The notes beneath the pieces were generated by a model. It ran no database searches. It saw nothing but the letters and a program-made list of their open reading frames with translations, and was not told the DNA's origin. The translations under genes and the position numbers were made by a program. Shown here one piece after another: positions 52,046 to 64,000 of a stretch of 64,000 bases of DNA (positions are counted from its first letter, which is position 1; every line of letters starts with the position of its first letter). The DNA is from Opisthocomus hoazin (taxonomy: Eukaryota; Chordata; Aves; Opisthocomiformes; Opisthocomidae), in the NCBI RefSeq assembly GCF_030867145.1, contig NC_134418.1:55589682-55653681 (forward strand), written 5' to 3'.

Positions 52046-52569
52046 AAATGATTTTATAGTAAATAAGTTTGATATATCTTTCTTTTCCAGCAATATTTAC
52101 TAAAAAAGCTTACTTGTGATGTAAGTCTAACTGCCACTAATGGTGTTACACCAACAGAGTCAATGCACAAAGCCAGGCAAAAGAAAACAGTAATTTTGGG
52201 GAAAAAATACTCAATGCAGAAGTTAATTATTCCATTAGGTACTGCTGTGCTATAGTAAATGGTACTCAAAAGACAGCCCTTGTTCTATAAAACATCCCTG
52301 TCATTTTACCAGCAGGCAGAATGCCTCCATTTTACTCGTGAGATTTGACAAATATCTTCAAGAACTTTGCTTCAGCAGCTTGTTCATAGGTTTAAAAAAA
52401 AAAAACCAGCCACAAACAAAAACAAACCCAAGCCATCAAGTGAGCAAATCATTTTTATACTTATTGCAACTTTCAAAACTATAGTGGTCAAAAATATCCA
52501 GTTTCTGTTGAGTAACTAAATGTTTGTATCGGCTTCGAAAGGGCAATTCTAATATATACAAAATCAAAG
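52046..52569. other. CASP6-MCUB tail-to-tail gap
   Basis: About 520 bases lie between the CASP6 poly(A) signal and the MCUB stop codon. The MCUB 3'UTR must start here and run leftward. No canonical AATAAA on the minus strand was found in this gap, so the MCUB mRNA may extend into the CASP6 3'UTR. Confidence 0.5.
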
Positions 52570-55500
52570 TCAGTCCTTGTCACTGATTTCCTGGATTGGA
52601 AGCCTCAGGTGCAGAGGTTGGCGCAGACGCCTCAGGGATTCTTCTGCCTGCCAGTGCAAGAGAGAGTGAGAGTTCATCCTTCTGCAGCCCTCCCTTCTCT
52701 CGTGCTCTTTCACACATCCAGTATCTTTCTCTTCTCAGAAGGCATTGGTCTTGTGCAACAAGCCAAACTAATCAAAGGGAGGACGCTGAACGTTTACAGA
52801 CCTGCTCAGGTCATTCAGCCAGTCTCCAGAGAGAAGCCCGTGCCCTGCCTGTCCACCCAATCACCCACACCCCTAAGTATTATTTTCCTGAAATTACAAT
52901 TACAAAATTCATACTCACAGGCTACTGAAAAAGCATCAAACTCTAGCCTTATGTCAAATGTGGCTCATGACGTGACACCCTGAACCACTGGTCTTGAACT
53001 AAAGCTGGGGGTAGTTTCAATTTTCTTTCACGAGACTTTGAACACAGGGCCAGTGAGATGGGATGGGGGAGTCAGAACTGAGGAGTGAGAGATCTGCTAC
53101 ACTTTTTCATGAAGACCACAAAGTTTCTCCTAGGTGCACACACCACCTTTTCCATCCAGTCGCCCATATTCTGTAAATCTAAGCCTTTTACTGAAGGAAT
53201 AGGATTAAGATGTCAAATGCTGAACTCTGCAAGACAGTCTCCTTCCAAGGAAGGGAGGAGATTGTCACCACAGCACTGCAGCAAACACACCGTCTCCAAA
53301 AGCAATGCAGCTATTCTATTAAAATGGCCCAAAATGCAACGTATTAGAGTATGCAGAAAACTGATCTGTAGGGCTGATAAACTGACTTGCTTTAAATTAA
53401 ATTCATGAAGGTGTCCCTTTCTGATGACTTAACAGGCCAATGGCAAACATGGTGTGGTTATTTGAACAGCTGAACCTGGCTGATAAGCAATACACTGTTC
53501 TGAATGTAAGTAAACCTTGAGGTCAGTTGCTGTTAGCTGAGAGTTTACTGAGAAAGTCTTAACCCAGAGGCTACCTCATTATTTAAGGACTGTATTTAAA
53601 TACCTCTGCTAGGTCTTCTTTGAGCTTGTTATATTGTTCCACATTAAAATGCTGGTTTTTGGATTTCCGATAGAAGTAGTGGAGGAACTGCCTGTCTTTA
53701 GCATCAGGGTAAATGTAGTCCTGGCAAAGAAAGCAGAGCACATATTTGGGGTTAGCAAGAAAACTGGGTAGAGGTCAGAAGGTTATCTGTACAAATGAGT
53801 TTTCAACAGCAAGTCAGCCTGTTGCAGGAAGATGTATCTAGTTCAACATACACATATGTTCTTTTAAGAGGCTACATATGAAGTTATGCCCTTATAGGTC
53901 ATAAGGACCTTTTAGAAACATGGTAGGAATCATTTCTATTGCATCTAAAGGAATTTTCAATTATAATAAAGACAAAGTGTGGCCTTTATGACTGGAGCCA
54001 CCTGAGTCAATGGACACTACTTCCAAGGAGTCAAAGTTCAGCTACTTTTTCTCAAAGACTTATTTGAAAGTCTCAAGCAATGGTGCCAGCAGCTGTTCAA
54101 AAAAGCCAAATAGTAATCTCTTTATCGACTCACATAGAAAAAGCAGGAATGCCTTAGCCCTTCCTCAAAATCAGAGCTAGCTCTTCATAAAAACAGACAT
54201 GTCTCCCCTTTTCACTAAAGGAACATGATGTCCCACAAGGTCTATAGATCCATTGGTATCGTGGAAGGAAGTGTTGGTTACTCTTCCACATACCTCCATA
54301 ACAAACAAAAAGAATCTTGCATCACAGAAAGTTCAACATCAGGATGCCCACTTTGAGAGTAAAGTACAGAGCTAAAACAGGAAAAAGAAACATTTCTCGA
54401 AGTCTTACAGGATTTCAGGACAAGTCTGTATTGTGCAGCTCAGTTAAGATCTGTGTTTTTGTTACTCAGCAAACTTATTTTCTTCTAAACAATGCCTGTT
54501 TCCTGCTCCATTCAGCTGTCCTAGATTTACCTCCATTCATTCAAAGTCATGGAAAAGCAATCGGATAATGAAGAACAAAACAGTAACACTTTTTCAGGCA
54601 CTAAATTAGGTGTATGTCAATAATGCAACTGCCAGAGTTCCAGGCAGTTTGGTATCCTGCACCATTTATACACAAACTCCAGTAAATTAAAGCTGCTGTT
54701 CAGTGATTTGCTTCCGTAAGGCAGCGTTCACAAACTGGCACAGCACTAGTTGCTCTCCCTTTACAGCAGTGAGCAAGATGCCGTTTACTATTCAAAGTGG
54801 TCTACAAAAATTTAAAATAAAAGGAGAGACTTCTTTCATCACTTTTCATTCGCTAGGTTATGAAATCTTACAGATAGTAGTTATGCTCAGCAGCTGGTCA
54901 CGTAATGTAACATTTGTATCCAGCCCCATTAGGGATCAAACAAGTCCCTGTGTGATGGCAAGGCTACTTACTGAATTGTGCTTTCATCAGAGCCCACACA
55001 CTGTGATTTAATTTAAGAGTCAGTTTTCCTCCTTTCCAATACTCCAAACGTTTACAAAACAAGGACTTACCTGTTTAGTAAGAACAAAGTAGGCGTAGAA
55101 AGCCATGGCACTCCCGTAAGTGATGAAGTATGTGACCGGCTCCATGATGTCCCAGGAATAGACCCACCACGTGAGCCACGCCAACGCTCCCCCTTGTGTT
55201 GACATCAGAGCTAAGCCGACCCACAGAAGCCTGGAGGTCATTGCGTCTGCACTGTCCTTGATTCTGGCTTTCATCTACGGAAGAGAAATACAGAAACCTG
55301 TTCAAGCAAACGTGAGCACTCCTCTGATGAGCAGCTCCTCAGCTATGCTTTCTGCTGCTGGGCTAGATGCTTTTTCAGGATCTTTTACTGACTCCTCTTA
55401 CCGACTTACCCCACTGAAAAAGAAGAGAACTGAAATCCACGGGCAACCAGATCTCCTGGGTGTTGTGCACCAAGAAGTCCTACTTTTAATTGCCCCTCCC

Positions 55501-58500
55501 CACTACTATGGATTTATGTCTATTGGATTTCCATTTACCATGCAAGGCAGCTCTGGTTAACGCTGAGGCTGGTCATCACAAAGCAGGTCTGAAGCCAAGG
55601 AAAAGTGTCCACTTTGTCAGGCTTTTTCTGGCTTCCTCTCCTCATGCTGGGTTAGCTTAGCCTGTCCTAGATCAACATTCACACCTTCTCTTCCTGGATT
55701 CTGGCAACCATTAATCCAAACAATGTGCCTTGCTGCCTTGGGGATGCAGAAAATCTTAGCCTAAGCCACAGATGATTTCTACCTCACAGAACTCATACAG
55801 CAACAGGTGACTAAGTGGCCTTTCAATACCAATACTGGCCATGCTGAGGCTTGTTCATGACAGCTTTCTCCAGGTGGTGTGGTTTCTACCCAGGGAATGT
55901 GCATAACAGGAGGGAAAACAACTGTATTGAAAATAATTTGAATTGTATTTGAATTGACCCTCATTTACATAACAAACAAAACAGACACACCTTAGCGATT
56001 CACGCTTGATTTTCTTCTGTCACAGGGTTTACTCTTGATGAAACAAAATGCTTTTGAGTTTTCAAAAAAAGTAACCCCACTTTCCAACCTGTTCAAGAGG
56101 CAGCAGCTCTTCTTTCAGATGGTCCAGTTTCTGTAGCAATTCTCTCTCTCTCCTTATCTGGTGACCTTCTAAATGCAGAGCCACGAACAGTCTGTGAACC
56201 AAGGTTTTGATATCTTCCATTTCAGTAGCATGCTCACTACTCAGCTTATCTGAAAAGAAAATGTTTGTCATATAAAACATTTCAAGAACCCACCCTTCTT
56301 CATTCTCTCCCCACCTCTAACGCCAGAAAGCAGGACCATCCAATGGTAAAAAAAACAGAGAAATTCCTTTCTCCAGACAGGTTCTGTTTTTCTGAGACTT
56401 CCCATGCCTTTCACTAGAGGAAGTGAGATAATCAGAGTCATTAAGCATTGCTCTTACCTTTTACAGGAGGTGACACACTGTATGCTGTGTTGTTGATAAC
56501 AAGTTTAAAGTCATTCATCAGTAAGATCTCCATCAAGGTTGCATCAGAGACCTTGCCACCATCTGCAGAAGAAAGATTTACGTTCTAAATCATCTATTAC
56601 AAGAAATCTTAAAACAGTAGCTGACATCCCTTTGGAAAAGTGCTAGAGTTCTTTATTAATAATGTTTGGAAGGGAACTGTACTTTTAGTAATTCTGGTAA
56701 CTGATGCTGAACAGTAAGGAGGAGCACATCAACATGGAGTGTGTGCCTGAATGCCTTCTTTAGCAGTGTCATTCAGACTTGTCACTACTATGAGCAGCCT
56801 TGTATTTTCTTGTGTTGTGATTATGACTACAATCGACCCATTGGGAAGGGGAGGGCAGAAGAAGAACAAGTCTTGCATAAAACAGCAACAAATGGCAACA
56901 TAGAGATCTGCATTTTTGTTTCTCCATCCACATGCAAGTTCGCATCTTTATTAGGACAAAGGGTTTGTGGAAATTAAAAGACCTTCAGAGACCTCATCTT
57001 CAGTTATAGATTTATGTCTTTCCTTAAACAGGCTCTTCTAGTCAAAAGGAGCAAGTCACTAGTGGTGTTCAGATTTTAGTTAACGGTGCTTGAAATCACC
57101 GTGTTCCACTACCAGTTGTGACTGGGAGTTCAGAACTGGAGAGCTAGACTGTCTAGTAAAAGGGACCAGGAGCCAGAGAGGCATTACTCTAAAAAACTCT
57201 GGAGAACCCTTTTCTGTGTTTCTTTTTTGTGCAGAAATTTACAGGAATGCTACCCCCATCAGCAACACAGGGAACAGGCTGAGAAAAAAAAAAATCATAT
57301 CTATTCTCAGTGACTTAAAATCAGAGACAAGGGGGCAACTGTGACATTCAATCAGCTGGTTGCTGAAGATTTTATCCTGCTTTTGTATTTGTTCCTTCTT
57401 TTCATTCCCTCTCTACCATTTTTCTTTGCCAAAGGCCCTTTCACCCAAAAGGCTGCACTTGTGTTTGCCAAGGGCTTAGAAGAGATTTGCCACTGGCAGA
57501 CAGACTGCAGCTTCAATATATGAAAAGGCTGTCATCCAGTGGCACGGATGCACCGCAGCGCTTCCCAGGGCATTCTCAATACAGCAGGTCTTGCAAGATT
57601 AGTACTCTGGCAACATTCCTGATTTCACAATAACAGGAAAAATAGCTGCATCCAAATGAGAGTGGAGATAATATAATATCTTCCTATTTTACATTCAATA
57701 CACACGAGAGCAGATGTAATCTCAAACCTCTGCTGGAATGTAAAAGATCTGTTTTGTCCCATCTCTGCTTTTTGTTTCCCCTGTTTAAATGGGCCTGAAG
57801 TTTGTAAATAACCTCTCCTCTTTGGTATATTACTACTGTTCCTGCCTATCAGCTTTAACATCTCCTCTTCATTTCACCGTGCACCACACCTCACTGCGGC
57901 TAGGAGGCAAAGGAACACATCACACCCCACAGGGAGCTGAAGACACTGAGAAGGAACATCAGCAGAAACATGCACCAGTGGATCCCTTGGAGCTCTCACC
58001 AGCTCAAGTCCGGCAGATCCCAGAGCCACCCAGTAAAACCAGCCCCCCCAGGGGGTTCAGATGGCCCAAGAGCCCCCAGAGCCAGGCACGCTGCTGTGGC
58101 ATGGGGGGGTTCAAAAGCCACAGAGCAGCTGCTCCATGGTAGCTGTTTGACCTGGTCTTCATTTCCTACACCTAAAAAGGGTGTCTTCCCCTGCCCCTGC
58201 CACGGGGTGAGCAGTGGTGGAGAACAGCAGCTTCACTCCCACCATGAATAATGATCAGGCTACCAAATATGACGATTTTTGTGTGTAAGTATTTGTCACA
58301 GTGCTGCTGCCCCAGCTCCTCCACCTGTCCCCACGTGCCCACGACAGACAGGCATGGCAGACAGCCCCACACCTGCCACCATCGATTCACTGGAGCTCTG
58401 TCCTCGCCCCATCTGCTGAGCCTGAGAGTACTGCGCTCTGCCAGCCAACGCACCCCATGGCTCCCCGACCCACGCCGGGTGGGCAGCAAAGCAAACCTGG

Positions 58501-61500
58501 AAAGCTATCACTTTCAAGCCAAAATCTGAAATTTTAATGTGCCCATCCTCTCATTTCTTCTTTTTTTACAGTGTAATAGAACATCAAACCTCATTTGCAT
58601 ATAAATTATTAAGGTGACATTTATAAAGTGACATTTAAGCAAAAAATGCTTTTAAAAAGAACTGCCAGACAGGCTCTTTGTTCTGGATGTGGCACACCAC
58701 CGATTTATTAACCTGTCCAACTTTTTATTAACTGAAAAACAGGAAGGTTTTTGGGGGAAGGGAGGTGTTTTGTTTTAGAAAATTCCCCGCAGGCTTTCAG
58801 CAAAAGGCTGCTTTCCTTCCTATACCTAAGCACAAGTGTTCAAATGTGGACGAAGGGCCATTTTTTGTCTACAGAAGTTTTGTAGGGCTAAAATTGAATC
58901 CACAGAAAATGAAAGTCATTATACACAGCACTAATACTTTCAGTTAAGGCTGGGTTTCATTTAATGGCTAAATGACACCTAGTGTCTGCACTAAATCAAG
59001 GCTTAGTAATTTTTCTTTAATAATAAATGTTTAAATTCAACTCTCATACTTGACCAATAGTTTCTCTCTACAGTATCAGTTTCCTAATAAACTAAACATG
59101 TAAGCTGTTCTCTAACATTACAATTCCCCAGCACTTGAAAAATACAGACCAGAGAACTGTTCGACATTGTTTTAATCCAAGTGGACAATGTTTCTATTCC
59201 AAAGGGGGGGGGGGGGGCATAAACTGATGAGATGAGGTGAAAGCGGCCCACTCACACCAAAAATGCCAGACTTGTAGGTTTCTTACAGAAATTATCTTAT
59301 GCTGCACAAGTGACCGATGTTTGCACTGAAGCAGAATGAGTGGTTAGCTTTTGCTGACATATCACAGAAAAATGGGATTCAGCAGTGAATCACAAATACT
59401 TCGGCCATGGATGTCCCCACAGGACAGCAGTACTCAGAGGTTAAATGTTTGCTGGCGCTTGTTCTTGGCCAGCCCTGCCTCACCCCAGTACGAGATCCTT
59501 TTTAGTGAAAACTTCCATGTTAAGGGCAAGGCCAGCTGCTGACAATGACCGTTTGTTACAGTGGCTTCTGAAGATAGAACAGTCTCTTAAGAAATGATCT
59601 TTTTCAAGAGAATTTTTTACTTTTGCTGCCTAGCAAATACAGCATAAAGAAAAAAACCAACCTCAAAGTTCCTGTGTACATGAAGCTCATGCACACACTG
59701 CGATCCACACAGATCACATCTCCATTGCTCTAGAGGATATAAACATATTGCTCTCTGGGGTATTTTTGTGTTTTACTAAATGTGCTCTCAAAGGCAACTA
59801 AAGAAGCTCCTCCTAGATCTGTGGCTTCTGGATCTCCTAGGAGCATCGACCTATTTTCAGTTCCTTTAAAAGTCCCTGCAGCATCAACCAGGAATAAAGG
59901 GAGTGTTATGAATGCACCCAGCTATGAAACTTCGAGCCAACTTTTCTTGACCCCATCCTTTCTTCTATTTATGTGTTACCTGATGGAAAAGCAATCTATA
60001 GGGATGTAGCTAGCCTTTTTTTTCCTCTTCTTTCTTTCTTTTTACGGGAGTGAGAGGGGAAGGGAAGAAATAGATGCTTTTAGTTAGCCAAACTCAAGTA
60101 CCTATTCTATCAGATTCAGACAAGGACGCTACATCTCGGTTCTACTTTTAAGACTGAGTCCTTCTCTAGGACCAGGACAGGGGTTGCAAGACTTTTCAGA
60201 ATTGCTGTAGAAAAACTAAAAAGCACTGCCAAAATACAAACCAAGTTGTCTTGGAAATAAAATGGAAAACCAGTTTACGTAACTGGATGTTAGCTTTTAT
60301 CAACAGCAGACCAAAGAGACAAAACACACGAAAACCGTGAGCAGAGCTTGAGAAAATAATCTGAAGACTTGGGACAATGGAATAAACAGTTTGCTACAAG
60401 GAGGAAAGTCCACATCAATGCTAATATCAGTATAGCTTTCTCCTTTCAACCCAAGGGCCCCAAAGTACTGTACTCCAGCTGATGAATGAAAACGCCCCAA
60501 AGCCTCAAAAAGCTGCCCTTTATCATTGCACACATTATCTGGTTGCTTAGCTCTTAGCAAGTTTTCCATACGAGTTCAAGTTTGTAGTAAGGCAAACAGA
60601 TTCTTCCAGCTCTGAGTTACACTGAACAACTGGCAGACATCACATTCAAGAGCCTGACTGGTTGACTATAAGAATGATCATGGAGGACATGGAAAGAAAA
60701 AGCTATCAAGGAAACTGGAAGAGAGACACTTATTTAAAGACAGCATTACAAAAAGAAACAACCTTAAAAGGTTAATAGAGGACACTACTGAAATATAAGG
60801 AATGTTATAGTAATATGTCCAATTCTGCATTTTTAATCAGCTGTTCCAAGAGAACTCAGATATTAAATCTGAAACACCAATAACCCCCGAAGCATTCAAG
60901 AGCTGCCCCAACAGCAGCAATGCTAAACCTGATGGAGATCTGAACTCATGCTTCAGGACAGAAGTACAGTCCATTTGAAAAGGAATATATTCATTTTAAG
61001 GAGTGACAGAAATGTAAGATACCTGTTGCAAAGACTTCCGCCCTCTCAATACCTTTATCTTCTCTCTGCACATCCTGCAGGAATGCCCCTACGGTGGTCA
61101 CCATTGGCTTGACAGTGAACCGACAGCGTTCACTTCTTGTAGGCAGCGTAAGAGTTATCACAGGAAGACCATGTCTGTAATTAATAGTTACTTCTGGGGA
61201 GGGAAAGTGAGAAAGTCATAAGTTGTAGTTTAAAATAAAGAAAACCACGCAATACATTCTAGATTTCTTTCATGAATATAGTACTTCTACTTCTGGGACA
61301 TTTTAAAATATATTTTTATATATATAGATAGAGATATATATATGTAAAGAACACATGCAACTAATGTCATCTGACCCTACCACCACAAAATAAATGAACA
61401 GCTGGCTAACATTGATAGGAAGGGAGAGAGCCTGCTGGGAATGCTTACCGTCGGACGGCACGAGTGTGCTGCACGGTGCTGCTCCTCGCCGGCCCCTCGG

Positions 61501-61527
61501 AGCCCCAGCGTCCCTCCACAGCCACAC
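52570..61527 (-). CDS. MCUB: Mitochondrial calcium uniporter dominant-negative beta subunit, seven of its coding exons
   Basis: MCUB is an inner-membrane subunit that joins the uniporter and lowers its calcium conductance. Coding exons on the minus strand: 61449-61527, 61023-61193, 56458-56562, 56089-56249, 55071-55274, 53604-53720, 52570-52647. They join in frame to 304 residues and a stop. The exon with the start codon and mitochondrial presequence is missing and should lie right of the window (human protein 336). The soluble N-domain includes INYRHGLPVITLTLP and TLMEILLMNDFKLVIN. A coiled coil follows (EMEDIKTLVHRLF, LLQKLDHLKEEL). Two membrane segments flank the pore loop WDIMEPVTYF. GGALAWLTWWVYSWDIMEP carries the Trp and Val that mark MCUB; MCU has Arg and Glu there. 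The C-terminal helix contains FNVEQYNKLKEDLAE. Confidence 0.95.
56563..61022 (-). other. MCUB: MCUB intron between the N-domain exons
   Basis: A 4.5 kb intron. It contains a moderately GC-rich stretch at about 57890-58500 with open frames on both strands and no recognisable domain, and a run of 14 G at 59204-59217. No CR1 or LTR was recognised. Confidence 0.5.
59204..59217. repeat. Run of 14 G
   Basis: Homopolymer within an MCUB intron. Confidence 0.9.
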
Positions 61528-64000
61528 CTGCAGCAGAGACACAGGGAGACTACTTCAGAAAGGTGAGGACACAAGATTTACCCGGTCAAAGGCAGTGCCC
61601 ACCCTGCCAGGGTGATCTGCTTCTGTGTCATCCGACAGCAGAGATGTCCTGAAGAAAAACCCCTCGCTTACCAATTTCTGTTTAAAAGATAGAACCATCC
61701 TTACAGAAAGCATAAACGTTGCCAAGGGTATTAAGGTATTGCCCATAGTTTAACTTTCTGTCTAGTGTGGTGTAAATAACTCAAGGAAAAGGGAAAGGGG
61801 AAGGAAAGAAAGAGGGGAAAAAAGTGCAGTGTTTCTGAAGTGCTTGACGCAACTCTTACAATAAGCCTCTGCCCCAAAAACAGTGGCTTGAAAGATCTCT
61901 GCATCGTGGTGCCTGAAGGCAGAGGTGTTCTGCAGCAGTTCGGAGTCCGCAGTGTAAACTGAAACAGTGTGCGTGGTTTCAGTGAAATCTTTTACTGCCG
62001 AATGACAAAGAGAATGGCACCCTTCATAATCTCAATTAAAATAAAATCCAATGTAGACTGAGGTCATTCCCCTTCGCTTCATAATTATGTATCATATACC
62101 AAAAGTGAACTATTGACATTCATGGTGTTAAAAGACAGCAACAACAACATGGCTTGCTGAAGTATGAAAGATATTTTATTTTTATTTTTTAAATCTGAAT
62201 GGCTATTTCAACTACAGCCGAGATGCTGCTGCAGCTCACAGCACCCCCGGGCTCTGGCACCCCACCGAAGGGGCACACCCAGATGCAGTGAGCAGCCCTG
62301 ACACCCCAGGACAGCGCTGACAGCACGTTTTGAACCTGAACAGCCATGCTCCCAAGCCTGTCCCTTCCAGGGACATTCATGAGAACCATCGAGACGCTGC
62401 AACATGGCCATGTCAAAATGGAAAAGCAAACTGCTCTGATCAGACCTGTGTACTCAGAGCCGTCCAGCCACGCTGTGAAAGACGCAGCTACTCCAACACA
62501 GGAGTACTCTGCTTCTGCAGCTAGTCCCCCTGCACAGGGAGAGGAACAATTTTATTGCAGTGACTCCCACAAAGCAGGCATTACTGCTATAAACTCAGTG
62601 TAAGAGGCAGAAGTAGGAAGGGAAATCACATCCCTGACTACACTGGTTACAAAAATTGTGTGTGGGCTGGACCAAGGCATGGGGTTTGAGATATGATAGC
62701 TGGGGGAAGTGGAAAACAATGTGGGGAGAGATGACAAGGACCGATTATCCCTCTGGTGAGTTTTATAGCTCCTCTTTCTGAAGGCCACAACATCTCATAG
62801 TCTGCAAGCCAGTCTCCTTTGACAAGGCAGGAAAGGAAAGCCACAAATGCAAGAGGCCTGCGCCCATGCAGTACGCCAAGCACTGCGCACCACGCTCATG
62901 TGATTTGTTTGTTTTTAAAGAATCACAAGCTTGGCTGTCTGGACAGGAATATCCTGCTAGGCCAAATTAAAAATTCACCTGTAGAAAATAAATCTGTGTG
63001 TTTCAAAGATGCTGACCCTGCCCTAGCTTTCTACCTGGAACAAGCACCTTTCAGGATTTAAAGAAAATAAAATTAATCACACTGGGAGTTTCCTACACTG
63101 AGAAATTTGTGTATTGTAATCTTCAGGCATCAAAGGCACTCAGAAACATTGACTAAACAGCACAATACCTTAAACACAAGAGCATTGTCAAAAAGAGTAG
63201 ACACTAGGGGTGCAGGAATGCCAAATGGCCACCCAGAGCTAGGACAGGTGTGGTAACCTGTGTGTTTCTCCAGCAGAACAAGAGACTTTCCATGGAGCAG
63301 AGCAGGGGACACAGCCCAGCTCACCAGTTCTCATCCCATCTACAGGGGGCACGGACATCCAAAAAACACTTAGAAACACAGAGCCTAGCAGCAGGGAGAC
63401 AACGTTCAACACCTGATCTGCTTTTCCACAAGAGTCCCTGAAACACAAGGGTTAGTTGTCATTGTTTCGGTGAACTTCGGTATCTACTTTGCTTACAGAG
63501 GAAGCAATGCATTCAACAATTACTGTGAATTAATATATTAAAATATTTAGACTAATATATTAAGTGAAAACATTTATTATATTAAATTCCATTTATTGAG
63601 ATAAGATTTTTAAGGTATTTGATTCTGTTATTCTTCAGACCTTGACATTTACCATTCATGATCCATTGAAAGAATCTCTAAATACCAAAGCCTTTTTTTT
63701 TCTTTTTTAGATTGTCTGTTAATGCAGCCTACCATTAAAATCAGCTGCAAAGAATGTGTGAAGTATAAGAAAAGCAAAAGCCACTGAGCCATGGAGTTGA
63801 ACTGAGCTCCAAATAATGAACTCTTTCTATACAAGCTCTAGGTTGATTAGCTGGGAAGCGTGAAGGGTTGAGTTAACTTTCTCCTCATGTTTCCAGATTT
63901 AAATCTCCAGTTTCAGTGAAGTTAGTAAACCATTAGCTTGCTCCCTACAGCCAAATCACTGTGCCCCTTTTGAGGTGCTTGGAATGACCCCTATCCTGCC
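61528..64000 (-). other. MCUB: MCUB intron 1 (partial)
   Basis: No GC-rich first exon or CpG island appears before the window ends, in keeping with the long first intron of human MCUB. AT-rich DNA; no gene or repeat family recognised. Confidence 0.55.

Noticed and set aside
55020-55274. MCU rather than MCUB as the identity of the minus-strand gene
   Set aside because: Trp and Val at the two positions where MCU has Arg and Glu, and the place beside CASP6, both indicate MCUB.
58172-58537. Overlapping open frames on both strands in the MCUB intron
   Set aside because: Moderately GC-rich DNA with no domain, and matching frames on both strands are typical of chance.

Overview
The window is bird genomic DNA, most likely from a neoavian bird. 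Six vertebrate genes lie in the order RRH – GAR1 – CFI – PLA2G12A – CASP6 – MCUB, the same order as human 4q25. Introns are short and CR1 LINEs are the main repeat. A solo LTR of a type common in neoavian birds sits in PLA2G12A intron 2. I assigned genes by reading the translated exons against remembered human proteins and by checking that every splice junction keeps the reading frame; no database search was run. Four genes are complete in their coding parts (GAR1, CFI, PLA2G12A, CASP6). RRH is present only as its first coding exon and MCUB lacks only its first coding exon, because the window edges cut them.

Layout: 1-1632 (-) RRH exon 1 and the start of intron 1; 1633-6127 intergenic plus the GAR1 3' side; 6128-10009 (-) GAR1, six coding exons; about 10010-11140 CpG-island promoter of GAR1; about 11140-12435 a 5'-truncated CR1 on the minus strand; 12761-27040 (+) CFI, twelve coding exons; 27041-29640 CFI 3'UTR, intergenic DNA and a CR1 tail; about 29640-30780 CpG island; 30371-38125 (+) PLA2G12A, four coding exons, with intron 2 carrying two solo LTRs, one of them split by a nearly full-length CR1; 38126-41400 intergenic; about 41400-42260 CpG island; 41654-50638 (+) CASP6, seven coding exons; 50639-52569 the CASP6 3'UTR and the tail-to-tail gap; 52570-61527 (-) MCUB, seven coding exons; 61528-64000 MCUB intron 1.

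The genes do unrelated jobs: light-responsive opsin (RRH), H/ACA snoRNP and telomerase (GAR1), complement control (CFI), secreted phospholipase (PLA2G12A), apoptosis (CASP6) and mitochondrial calcium uptake (MCUB). They are a conserved neighbourhood rather than a pathway. GAR1 and CFI are head to head about 2.75 kb apart; CFI, PLA2G12A and CASP6 run in series; CASP6 and MCUB are tail to tail.

I found no new multi-gene system. The points most worth a second look are a GC-AG intron in CFI, two identical TEVD self-cleavage sites in caspase-6, the LTR with a CR1 inserted in it, and the CR1 itself, which keeps an esterase-like ORF1 and an almost open ORF2.
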